A DNA stretch of 64,000 nucleotides from Boswellia sacra (taxonomy: Eukaryota; Streptophyta; Magnoliopsida; Sapindales; Burseraceae), in the NCBI GenBank assembly GCA_013180625.2, contig SNVD02001412.1:62001-126000 (forward strand). Reading direction: 5' to 3'. The notes under the pieces are model-generated. The model was not told the origin of the DNA. It ran no database searches and saw only the letters and a list, made by a program, of their open reading frames with translations. Within the stretch, counting starts at the first letter, position 1, and each line of letters opens with the position of its first letter. Shown here piece by piece: positions 1 through 11,574 of the stretch. A program made the translations under genes and the position numbers.

Positions 1-568
1 AGCTGGTATTACACGAAGCATGCACTATATTTCTTCATGATGTCTTATAACGTTTGGCGAAACTTGCTATCATTAGATAATTTTCTTAGGCTAGGATTTA
101 ATTTGATGTTCAAAGGCACTGATGTTTTATTTTATTTGGGGATGACATATTATGGTCGTGGTTTTTTGCATGATGGATTATTTGTTTTGGATATTGATTA
201 TTCATCTATTGATTATGTTTCCTTTGTGACTATTGCAAATAATATTGTTCCTTTTGTATTGCTTGCTAGATTAGGTCATATAGAGCAAGAAAAAATAAAA
301 TGGTCAGCTAGAGAAGGCTTATTGGGCCAACTTGCTCAAATAAACTTACCCATTGTGAACATTGTTTCGAAGGAAAGTCAAATAAGAAACCTTTTAGAAA
401 GCCATTCAGGCATCTTTCCTTTTATAGCTTATTCATTTTGACATCGGTCGCCCAATGAATATGAGGGCAAGGCATGGTGCCAACTATTTCATCACATTTA
501 TAGATGACTTATGCGCTACGATCATGTTTATTTAATCTCCCATAAGTCAGAAGCATTGAAATGCTTAT
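1..568 (+). pseudogene. Ty1/copia pol fragment (GAG-pre-integrase and start of integrase)
   Basis: Decayed retrotransposon polyprotein. The frame starting at 37 contains ARLGHIEQEK and AREGLLGQL, the GAG-pre-integrase signature found just upstream of the copia integrase. Past the stop near 439 the same region still reads DIGRPMNMRARHGA followed by FITFIDD, the beginning of the integrase core. The Cys pair expected in the zinc-binding segment is lost. Similarity ends abruptly at 568 where a TRIM element begins, and no reverse transcriptase or RNase H follows, so the rest of pol is deleted or replaced. No function is expected. Confidence 0.8.
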
Positions 569-1191
569 TGTTGGGTGTGCGACCAAAGTCCCATATTGGC
601 TAGACATGGAGAGGTTCATGGCCATATAAGTATAGATAATATCTTTATTGGTATGAGGACCTTTGGGTAGAATCCAAAAGCAAATATATGAGTGCTTGGG
701 CCCAAAGTGAACAATATCATACTAATATGGAGTTTTGGGAGGTCTATAGTCTCAATAAGTGGTATTAGAGCCTGGTTCAACTTAGCCAATAGAATATGTG
801 GAGGAAATTATTGGAATGTCGAACGAAGGTGGTGGGCCTCGGTTAAGCTCACGATTGGATCCATGTTTGGGCTCTATTTGACACATGGATAGAGCAAGCT
901 CTCGAGGTAGGTTGGGCCTCGATAGAGCGATCAGATGGGTGATTGTTTGGGGGAATGCCCCAAAAAATGCCAAAATGATGCGGTCCTTTGTACAAGGGGA
1001 GGATCGTTGGGTATACGATCAAAGTCCCACATTGGCTAGACATGGAGAGGATCATGGGCATATCATTATGGACAATATCTCCATTAGTATGAGGCATTTT
1101 GGGTAGAATCCAAAAACAAATCCATAAGGGCCTGGGCCTAAAATGGACAATATCATACCAATATAGAGTTTTAGGAGGTTTATACGAGACA
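569..1191 (+). mobile_element. TRIM-like element (short LTR retrotransposon, no coding capacity)
   Basis: Two direct repeats of about 186 bp (569-754 and 1005-1191, roughly 80% alike by eye), each with AAAGTCCCA(C/T)ATTGGCTAG near its start. Immediately inside the first repeat, 760-772 reads TGGTATTAGAGCC, one base from the initiator-tRNA-Met primer-binding site. A purine run AAGGGGAGGA at 994-1003 precedes the second repeat and serves as polypurine tract. The ~250-bp interior has no gene. LTR, PBS, PPT, LTR in 620 bp is the TRIM layout. Flanking 5-mers do not match, so the target duplication is lost or the ends are off by a few bases. Confidence 0.75.
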
Positions 1192-1344
1192 CTAGGTATG
1201 TTCCATGTTGGTTTGCCTAAGATCTAGTATGGTGCTCCCGAACTTTTACTTTACAGGTGACTCGACGGTCGCACGGCCCATTAACCCAGTATGAATGAAA
1301 CGATGAATAGGATGAGATAGATGCATTGTTGAGCCAACTATGTG

Positions 1345-1850
1345 CAAATGGGACATTGTTGGATGTGGGACGCCCATAGTGGGTTTGACCCCTGTGATAT
1401 TTTATTTATTTAATTATATTTGATAATTAAATAATTAATTGAAATTCTAATAATTATTCGATATCCCTTAATTAATGGGAATATAACTTTATAAGATAAG
1501 GCTCCTAAAAAGGTGGGATTTATCGGTTAGTAGCTTTATTTAAAGACTCACAAATCCTACAGGAACCTGAACTCTAGTTTCACAGAAAATAATATCACGT
1601 ATTATTTTAGCTCTCTCTCTCTCCTTTCACGTTTCTTTTTTTTGGAGGGTTCTTGTGTGGAACCTTGCGGGTGTTCTTGTAACATTTACACACGTAATCG
1701 TATTTTTTAGATATCGCTGGAATGCAAGAAAAGGATCCGAGTATTTGACATCGTTGAGTACACTTCCGACACAAATGTAGATCTTGTTCTCAAATCACTT
1801 GATGTAATTTTGAATAAGCTTGAGAGGTTTTGTTTTATTACATTTTTAGT
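1345..1850 (+). repeat. Probable 3' LTR of the decayed copia element
   Basis: The stretch CAAATGGGACAT ending at 1356 followed by TGTTGGATGTGGGACG matches the usual copia junction of polypurine tract and LTR start. The following ~500 bp is AT-rich with a promoter-like segment and non-coding. The left boundary at 1357 is reasonably clear; the right boundary is not, and may lie anywhere up to about 2120. With the fragment at 1-568 it forms an internally deleted copia element. Confidence 0.45.
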
Positions 1851-4440
1851 TTTTTTAACCAATTTTTAATTATTATATTTTTTTAGTATGTTAAGTTTTA
1901 AAAAACATATTTGAGAGGATATTTGTTATCGCGTTGAAGTTTTACGAGTTAGTGAATAGAATTGACTACTGGAAGGCGAAACGGAGGGATGGCGCGTTCT
2001 TTTCGAGATCTAGCGGGGGTGTGAGTACTTCCCCAGTTTTGGGAGCTCATTAAAGTGAATCATATAGGACTTTCACTTTCACTCAAATAGTTTATTCTTT
2101 ACAATTTACACCCTGCATACTTAATTTTATTATTATTTAGATAACAGTTTTCTTAATTTGAGATGAATTTGATTCTTTCTTACTTCACATGGAAGAAATT
2201 GGAAATTTATAAATAATTAAAACAAGTCGCATTTTCTTTGAATTGTGATTGTGAGTGTTGCATTGTATGGTCTGATGTTCAATGAGGCGATGGACTTTGA
2301 CTATAATTACTTGTTAATTTCCACCAGATGAAAGAATGAAAGTGAATTTGTGATGAAAATAAGCGAAACAGGGAAAATGGTTAAGTCAGAATCGCTGGAT
2401 GAGGTTTTCTTTGGACAAATAGTTACTCAAAATTCTGATGATCACTCATCAAATTTAAGAAATTTAAATAAAATTACCCTTTAATGTTTTATCAAAAAAA
2501 AATCACAAATTCAAGCAATCATTATATATGACGCTTAATGGATAAAATATTTAATATTTTTATTATTCATATTTCTAATAAAATACTTTATTGAATGTAT
2601 TAGTGTCAATCTGACATGCAGCAAATTCATGCATGTGCAATACATGTGATCAAATTTTATTTTTTCAACTTGTGTTAAAAATATGAATATTATTATTTTT
2701 CCTAATGCACTTATGGAAGATTTATTTTAGGAAAAAAAATTGATTGATTGATAAATTGATTGGTTGGTTGATTGATTGATTGATTGATTGAAATACATTT
2801 TAGGAAGTTTCATATCTTACTTATTAATCACTGCCATGATTAAGATATTTTTGTCAAATATTTATCTGGATTGATAATCACATATTTGATGAAGATATTT
2901 TTTATAAACATTTATCTTGATTGTGTATGCTAATTAATCAAAGTGATTAAGATAATCATATGATTATGATTGAAGATTGGATCATTTGTTACATGCTTAT
3001 ATCATTATTCATATAACTTATATAAAGGATACATTCAAGCTATTGAAGGACAAGAGCTGAGAAGCGCAAAGTCGAATGTGTTAATCATTTTTGTTTTTCT
3101 TTGTAAAAGTTTAATGCTTTGTGAGAGTTAAGATTGTGTATGGATCATGTGTGTTAAGTATATGCACAGATGCACAGATCTGTTTTTGTAAATATTATTA
3201 GAGTCGCGTAAGATTAAGAGAGTTGAGTAATTGCATTAGTCTGTAATAATTACATTGGTTATGACTAACTGAACTAAATTAGTTAAGTTAGTCATATCTG
3301 TAAAATATAGTATTAAAAAAGTACGTGAAAGACTATGGCTGTGATCAAGGTTGATCAAGTTTGCATAGATTATGTTAGTGAATGAGTGGGTGTCTACTAT
3401 TATAAAGAATCCTAAGTCGAATGTAAACAGATACGGCATAGTGGATTGCAACTCTTATTGTTAATAGATGTAGACCGGTTTATAGCCAAATCACATAAAG
3501 TCTTCTGTTCCATTTTACTTTATTGTTACTAACAGGATGTATGTGTTGAAAAATCATTCTTATTTTTATAATATGTAAGATGTAATAAACTTTTTAGGGA
3601 TTGGTTTAAAAAATAATTAAATTTCAATATTTTAGTGGTTAACCAATTATCTTAGCTATTAAATAACATATTAAGTTAATTGAGTTGATTTATTTGACAA
3701 CTTACAATATTTGACAATTATTAAGACGGTACCAATAAAGTATCTAGCAAGACTAGAAACTTAATAAAAAAAATACATGTTAAATTTTGAAATATTTATC
3801 ATGACTTTTATTTTTATTTTGTTTTGTTAAATGTTTTTATTAAAATAATTCATTTTTACACACCTTTCAATGTTGTTGCTAGTAGGGCTCGTAATTTTCA
3901 TTGGCAAGGGACACAGCTTTTGTTGACAGAGCGTGCGGCTTCCATTGGCAAAAGGTGTAGCTCCCATCTTCTTCGTGAGGTGTTGGTACCTACAAATGTA
4001 CTCTAATGCCTAAGTTAGATACCAATTGTGTGCTTAAGTTTATCAAAATAATAAATAAATTGAAATCAATAATAAAGGGGGAAACAATAGAGTAGAGAGA
4101 TTTTCGGGCTAGGTAAAAATACTTTCTGAGTTCCCTTCCTAGAGATTTTAAGCTGATTATTCTACGTGTCCTCTATTAGCTTCTCTTCTTCTCCATTTAT
4201 TATTTTTCTGTAACTGTTTTCTTTTCCTTAGTTCTAACATAATTATTATCTCATGTTCCCTAACCACCTCCTCCTTTCTTTTCCTAGAATGCATTTAATA
4301 GCAGGTACATCCTCCCCATGCTTATTTTCTCGTTTTCCAATCTAGCACAGCCATTTAAACGTAATGCCAAAGTTTGACACTATTAACAACCCCATTTTCC
4401 TAAGTTTTTACTTGATGTACCCTTTGGGCTGGGCAATTGG
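1851..4440. other. Gene-free AT-rich intergenic stretch
   Basis: No open frame here resembles a known protein. A (GATT)n microsatellite lies at 2740-2790. The segment at about 2990-3540, with a TATATAAAGG motif near 3021, could be a degraded LTR, but no repeat partner or target duplication was found. The last few hundred bases lead into the transporter promoter. Confidence 0.5.
2740..2790. repeat. (GATT)n microsatellite
   Basis: Repeated TTGA/GATT tetranucleotides with two interruptions (a TAAA step and TGGT steps). Simple sequence repeat without other context. Confidence 0.9.
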
Positions 4441-4462
4441 GTTTGGGTCAACCCACATGACA

Positions 4463-4468
4463 TATATA
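4463..4468 (+). promoter_or_regulatory. Candidate TATA box of the transporter gene
   Basis: TATATA in the context ACATATATAGTC lies about 150 bp upstream of the transporter start codon at 4617, giving a plausible transcription start near 4495 and a 5' UTR of about 120 bp. Position and motif only. Confidence 0.35.
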
Positions 4469-4616
4469 GTCTCTTCAATCAGATTCCTTTCCATGCGTCA
4501 TTCTTTCCCTCGGAAAGGTCAGAGTTCCGACATGACCAGACTTTGCGGTCGTTAATTCAGTCCGGTCTTCAAATCCCTCTCAGCATTACCTGATCTTCTC
4601 CAACAAACCATTAGAA

Positions 4617-6953
4617 ATGGTTCATCCCCAAGTTGAAGAACCCATCACGATACTCCCACCAGGCTTCACTCTCTTCCCCTCCCTCAAAACCCCCAACAGA
4701 ACCCTCTCTTTTCACCAACTTTCATCCCTCATTATCACCTTCTTCGCATATGCTTCCTTCCACGCCTCCCGCAAACCCCCTAGCATCGTCAAGAGCGTTC
4801 TTGGACCAACAGTTCAATCCCAAGCCAATTCTACCTCCAACGACACTGGGTGGGCTCCATTCAATGGTCCAGATGGCACGCACAGGCTTGGTGAGCTTGA
4901 CTTGGCGTTTCTTACTTCATATTCTTTAGGCATGTATTTTGCAGGGCATATTGGTGATAGGATTGATTTGAGATTGTTTCTTGTGTTTGGAATGATGGGT
5001 AGTGGCCTTTTGACCATAATATTTGGGTTAGGTTATTGGTTGAGTCTTCACTTGTTAGTTTATTATATGGTTGTGCAAATTTTGTGTGGTTTGTTTCAGT
5101 CAATAGGGTGGCCTTGTGTGGTGACGGTCGTGGGGAATTGGTTTGGGAAAGAGAAGAGAGGATTGATAATGGGAGTATGGAACTCCCATACATCCATTGG
5201 TAACATTATTGGGTCTGTTGTGGCATCTGGGGTTTTGGAGTTTGGCTGGGGTTGGTCATTTGTGGTGCCTGGATTTTTGGTGATTTTTGTTGGTGTTTTT
5301 GTGTTTTTTTTCCTTGTTGTGAGGCCTGAGGATATGGGGTTTGAACTACCTGGAAAAGAGGTTGAGATGAATGTGGAGAATGAGGAGAAAGGGGAAAATG
5401 AAGAAGCGGGACTTCTTGGAATGGAGACTTCGGATTCCTCGCAAGCAATTGGCTTCTTGGAGGCATGGAGGTTACCTGATGTGGCACCATTTGCATTCTG
5501 TCTTTTCTTTTCGAAGCTAGTGGCTTACACTTTTCTGTACTGGCTGCCATTCTACATAAGGCACACAGGTATTTGCTTCCATGTATGCTTCTAAATTTTA
5601 ATTCTATTCTTGCTTGCTGATGTCTATGGATCACATACTAACTTTCATAGTCACAAATGATAGTATAAATCTCATAGTCAAGATTTTGCAGATTTTATTT
5701 GTACAGTTAATTGTGGTAATGCGCGAGCTTCTATTCTGACCGTGTCATCATAATGGTATATTTGTAGATTAAAATGCATCGGATACCTGAGTTCTTCGTA
5801 TCTTTTGGGTTAAAAAAATAAATAAATAAATATAGCCTTCTGCTAGTAAATTTTTGCAGCATGCTTGAGCTTTCTTTCAAAGCTAGTGGCTTATCTTTTC
5901 TACACTGGTTGCATATATATTAAGGCATATAGATACTTGTTTCTACTTAAACTGGATTGTATGCTTACAAGATTGAACTTTATAGTTCCTTAAGATATCT
6001 GTTAAAGAGCATAATTGTATATTTTCAATAAATATCTGTGAATGTATATTTTATTGAACCTGACCACAATGGAAAAATGACTCTTATAGTCAGAACAACC
6101 ATTTTCTAAAACTCATTTATTCTAATGTTGATCATGTTTTTCCTTTTTTTCAATTTCTCCATCAGAGATGATGCATCTGTAGATTAAAATGCTTTGGATA
6201 ATCTAAGGAACCGTTATTTGGTATGTTGAAATGGCTCTGATTAGTTAAAATGGTCATAGCAATGCTTGAGCTTTTCTTGATTGGTCCATCAAATATGGCA
6301 CATTTGTTGCTTAATATTGTTTGGATACCCAAGAGCATAAAATTGGAATTATTAAAGTTTTCAGATTATTTGAAATGGTGAATTCATTAAGAATTTGTCT
6401 TGGAATGACAGCTGTTGCTGGTGTACACTTGTCGCACAAAACTGCTGGAATACTTTCTACCATATTCGATATTGGAGGAGTCTTCGGTGGGATTTCAGCT
6501 GGTTACATTTCTGATCTGATTGGAGCTAGAGCAGTAACCTCAGTTGCATTCTTGATACTATCAATTCCAGCTCTGGTCTTGTACCGCTCTTTTGGAAGTC
6601 TATCTATGATCACTAACATCACGTTGATGTTTCTTTCTGGCTTTCTAGTAAATGGTCCATATTCACTTATTACAACTGCTGTTGCTGCTGATCTTGGTAC
6701 TCAGGAGTTAATTAAGGGGAATTCCCGTGCGTTAGCTACAGTGACTGCCATTATAGATGGTACTGGCTCTGTTGGGGCAGCTCTGGGCCCACTTTTAGCT
6801 GGGTATATTTCCAGCGGGGGATGGAACAGTGTCTTCTTTATGCTTACTGTTGCCATTTTCTTTGCTGGGTTGTTTTTGATTCATGTTGCTAAGACAGAGA
6901 TCAAAAAGCTGAATGAGGAAAAATGGTTTTGGAACAACATAACCACACAATGA
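4617..6953 (+). CDS. Glycerol-3-phosphate transporter-like MFS protein (SLC37 family), two exons
   Basis: Exons 4617-5568 and 6412-6953, 497 aa. The intron has a GT donor at 5569 and an AG acceptor ending at 6411; phase 1, junction residues HT-AVAG. The protein is a 12-helix major facilitator of the organophosphate:phosphate antiporter group. Near the N-terminus it has [14 protein letters not shown], typical of plant G3Pp/SLC37 proteins, then [10 protein letters not shown] between helices 2 and 3 and [19 protein letters not shown] in the first half. A long acidic central loop (about residues 245-285) follows, and the second half contains [17 protein letters not shown]. Length fits the family (about 500 aa). 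The predicted role is membrane exchange of glycerol-3-phosphate or related sugar phosphates for phosphate; substrate and membrane cannot be told from sequence. It converges on the PP2C gene. No frame defect was seen. Confidence 0.92.
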
Positions 6954-7761
6954 GGACAATTCTTTTGAAGTTATTTCATAACCATGCATATGTATAACAG
7001 ACTAGAGAAGTGGATGTCATAATGGGAAACAGCACAAAGATAGAGGAATTTTTCAGGCCATTTTTCTTGTCTATTTTACGAACATTTTTTATACATCATA
7101 TTCTATCTGCTTGTACATGTAAACGAATTAATTGAGTTGGGATGAGGCTTTTTTTCTTTTTTGGAGTTCAAAATTCTTGACGTATGAGTTCCTTCCAAAG
7201 CAACTTAGTATGCCATTCTTTGGCCATAACTTCCAATAATCATCCACCAACTAGCCCTGAGATCCTGAGTAGAAATACACCATGGGCAGGATAAGAGCAA
7301 CAAACAACTAACATAGGTAAGGCAATGGCAGCTCATTGGTTTTAACGCGTGATTTTCTAGAGCCAAATGCTACTTCAGGAAAACATGAACCTGTGAGAGT
7401 TCCTCTTAGTTCTCAAAACAATCAAAGAGAACACAGAGTTATATAAAATATGTACAATTTTATAAATGAAAGGAATCATAGTACAGCATCTTATTGTATG
7501 TGTAAAAGATCGTTTTCTTCCTCTAATTTATCCTAAACCTCTATGTATGTCACCATAAAACCTGAGGGAGAAATGGAAATGTATGATATCATAAGTGTAA
7601 ATCACATTTCTGTATGTCTGCAGTTCTTCTTCTTTCCTTTTTAGAAACCTAACTGAAGCATAACTTTCTAAGAGGAAAGAAAAGGGCAGTTTCTGTTTCC
7701 CGTATGAATTTTTTCTAACAAACTCTAAAGTGACGAGGTATTAAGCAAATATCCAAAACTT
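6954..7761. other. Convergent 3' UTR / terminator region between transporter and PP2C genes
   Basis: About 800 bp between the two facing stop codons. AT-rich, with T-rich and A-rich runs suited to plant polyadenylation on either strand. No additional gene or repeat was recognised. Confidence 0.5.
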
Positions 7762-10700
7762 CTATCCTTCTAATAGGCACTTGAGATTCTGAAGTCCCTC
7801 CGCAGAAATGCTTCTATGGACTTTTGCTCTTTGCACAACCACATTTGGAGGTGGCTCTAAGTGAAAACTCACAATGACTACTGTCAGATTGTCTGTCGCT
7901 CCTCGCTTTATTGCTTCCTCAATTATTTCCTTACAACATAACTTCAAATCGTTACGCTCTTGGAGCCTCCTCCTGGCAAAATCTACTGCATTTTGACTGG
8001 AAAACACATCCCATATTCCATCACTACCGATGACAAGAAACTCGTCCTCCTTAGTAAGTGTTATCAGTTTGACTTCAGGTTCAGCACTCAAGGGGCCAGC
8101 CCTTCCATCAATTTCCTTCATTCCTTCAAGGTGCCAATCACCTAATGCACGAGTGATAGCAAGCTGACCATTCAAGTAACCATCGTCAACATATCCACCC
8201 AAGGACTCAACCCTCATCCTTTCTTTTGTGCAGCAAGGTCTATGATCCTTAGACAGTTGTATAGCTGTTCCGCGTCGGGATAGTACTGCTCGGCAATCAC
8301 CCGCATTTGCCACAAGTAAAGACCTGTCCAGAGAATGACTGTTGCTTTTTCATACAAAGTACAGGACTATGAATGCAACTCAAGATATATGTTCAAAATA
8401 CATTATGTGATCTCAAGACTGTCACAGAAGATTAAAGAAAATTTTATCAAGAGTCTATCCATAGATTCACCAAGCCAAATCCACTGTGATATAATACCTC
8501 CACCAAGTTTCACAGTGCTTCGACATAGTCTTTTTTCTTTTTTCTTTTCAATACTATAGTTCATTCTGCATTTGAATCACAAATATGTTTCTAAATCAGT
8601 AGTCCTACTTGTCCAGTAATGCCAGGGCCACAAAAATAATTGATGTTGAGAAACGCATATACCAATACAATACTAGATGTTGGAAGGATTTTACCTTCCA
8701 AAGATCATTGCAGTAAGTGCTGTTGTGCCAGAAGACATTTCAGACATGGCAGCATCAGTCCCTATGAATGACCTCATGACCACTTTCTCAAGTTCTAAGG
8801 GGAAATCAGCATCCTCAACAATGACTCTTGGCAAATGGTCACGAACAAAATGTGCTGCACACTTCCCTCCATGCCCATCAAATACCTGTTCTCAAAGTAA
8901 ATTGTTTCTTATGTCAAGATGAGAATCCAATGTCGACCTTAACCACTTCCATATTTGCTCAATGACTTCTTTTTCTTTTTAATACCAAATGTATTTGCAG
9001 TGAAGTTTCTTTTGACTGCAAATCAAGTTGCAACCAAAATCTTAGACATATTCTTATAGCATCATATAGTATATTTTAAAAATCACACTATTAAAGAGCA
9101 AAAGCCTCATCTTCCTTCAGTTTAAAGTTAAAATACTTTCAAGTCAGTGCTTAAGTGGGGAAGCATACAATTATCTGCAAGCAAGATCATTGTCAAAGAA
9201 TCATATGAACAGAATGGAACTCTAAAGATTTCAGCATGATAATGTTCTCACAAATGTATACATGACAGAATCCAGAGAAGCAATGAAACACCTTTCACAC
9301 AATATGTACGACCACAGGACTAACATGACCATCTAATGGTGATAGATCATCCATTGGGTTTTAAACCCCAGAGTTTATGAGGATCACATATTGATTTTAT
9401 GATAACAACAAATACATAAAAATTTGAAGTAATGATCTTGCAATCTCATGAAAGCATCAATTAATGTTCTAAATCTAGAAGTGGTTTTGAATTTTCATAT
9501 TGAAAGCAATAAAAGCTTTGACTTATTTCAAAATAGAAAAACATGTGTTGAAGTTATTCACATAAGTGGGACAAATCCTCTCATCTATGTCCATTCTTGT
9601 ATCTCTTATACTCTAAGAGAGTTTCAGTGGCATTATTGTGAAGTACTGGGACAAAGGAACTGTAAACAAACAGAACAGCAAACAAACAATATAATTGGAT
9701 AAGAACTCACCCCATAGAATGAAATAGCTTCTTCACTGAGTAATTTATAACCAAAACTCTTAGCCAAGTCACTGATGCATACATGAGTATCTTCCATACA
9801 CGAACGATTGCCAATGTCAGACCACTCTCCTGACCGCAAAGCAGGAAGAAAGTTTGTTGACAGCTTCTGGTTTCTTTCCATGACAACCATATCCTCAGAA
9901 ATGCTTTCCAGCTGAATGAACCACAGAGGCATCAAGAAAGAATGAGATAATCAGAATAAAACCACAAGTTAGCCAAAATAATAATATTGATAGTAATAGT
10001 GAAATATGAAAAAGCATTTAAGTTCAATAAAAGTTTGCTGTTAGGCAGTAAACGAACAAAAATATACTTGGTTATGCTTATTGTCAATGGAAGGTTTACT
10101 TTCACTAATGTAATGGTATCTACTGGGAGACACTCTACAAGATGAATACATTGATAGTAAAGAAATAATAAATAATACGGAGATGTAAGGAAGAACATCA
10201 AACAGAGTTTGACAATCACGAAAAATTTAGTTCTTTCAATGTATATGTGTCAAGGAACTTTCGAACAGTTATTGCAGAGCCATGGAATCTGGTAATCATA
10301 TGATTCAAAAATAATTTTTAACATCTGAAACTTTTTTCCTTTTACCAGTACAATTATCATATCAAACACCTACACTACAAGCCAAACGAAGACTCGCTTC
10401 TAGTTTTCTTGGCACAAATGACAAATAGAACACTAGACGTTCGAAGCTGGGAGCAGTGGTAAGAAAAGGCACCGACCCTTCTGTTGGAAACAAACTCAGA
10501 ATGGAACCGTTTCATCAGGGATGATGAGGCAACCAAATCTATAATTGCTAAATGCTTTAATTTGAGGGTCCGATGAAGCCAGTAAATCCATCATGATTTC
10601 TAGGGAAACAGCACCGTAAAGGTCAAGATGTCATTTTGCTCTCTTAGTGATATTGTAAAAGCAGCTCAGAAGTTATTACTCCCAAATAATACATAAAACA

Positions 10701-11574
10701 AGAGTCTCTTTTACTCATTTTCCATGTGGGAATCAAATCCATTAAAAGGAACTTCACACCGAATAACCCATGTGATCAAAGACTAATTCCCCAAAATTTA
10801 AGAATAAACACGAAATAAACCTTTGGCCTAACACCCTGCCTACCACTAATTATCTGCAACCTCCAGCGAAAGCTTTATTGTAATTATTTGTATCATGTTT
10901 TAATAGTTTAAGACTTAAGAAGAACTACCAATGGACATGGAAATCACGAAAGCAGACAGGAAAACAAATAAATAAATAAATAAAACTAGGATCCTCAAAC
11001 AAGGAGTTTTGAAGAAGTCCAAAATCAAACAGAAAACAACATAGCAGTAGCGACAAATAAATTATTTATTTCATCAATAAAACTGTAACATTCATGCTTT
11101 CCTTGTTTCCAACATATTGCTGAAAGAAGAGAAAATTTTAACCAAGAAACAGCGATTGAAAAGATTCTTCAATGCATAAGAAATTCTAGACAACATCAGG
11201 TCTCAACTATAATATAATATATTTTCAAAAAAAAGAACCAATCAGTACAAAATACAATAGGAACCCCAAAAAAAAAAAAAAACTACTCTTTTTGATATGA
11301 TTATCCTATGACATATAACACAAGAAGTACAGAAGACGAATACGGTAACAGCTAACTTGAACACAAAAAAAAAAAAAAAAAAAAAAAGTCTTACAGGAAC
11401 GGAATTGCCTAGTGGCAGATGATCAGTGGAGCTGATTATAGAGGAGCCCTTGTCCCAATTCTCCATCTGGGTATGCAACAACTCACAATATAAAGGCCAA
11501 GCAGCCCTGCTGGTGCTGCTGCTACAGTTGCTGCTGTTATTGTTCTCCATTTCTTGTGCATCCTGAACACACAT
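7762..11574 (-). CDS. Protein phosphatase 2C (PPM family), four exons
   Basis: Exons on the minus strand: 11395-11574, 9711-9911, 8695-8885, 7762-8323; all introns GT-AG; frames join to 377 aa. Metal-dependent Ser/Thr phosphatase. Motifs in order: SCMEDT (Asp101), VFDGHGG (Asp130), SSGTTALTAMI, LVANAGDCRAVL, LSKDHRP, LAITRALGDWHLEG, VIGSDGIWDVF (Asp292) and GATDNLTVV (Asp335). The four metal-ligand acidic residues are present, so it should be active. The N-terminal ~80 residues are variable and Ser/Asn-rich, as in plant PP2Cs of the Arabidopsis PP2C 22/27/49 type; exact clade not determined. An in-frame second Met (residue 9) could be the true start. The minus-strand frame reading beyond the exon 1 donor into a poly-T run is an intron read-through, not coding. 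No autoinhibitory or kinase-associated extra domain is visible. Confidence 0.93.

Noticed and set aside
11242..11394. Extension of the PP2C first-exon frame (VRLFFFFFFF...)
   Set aside because: It reads through a good GTAAG donor into an intronic poly-T run; exon 1 ends at 11395.
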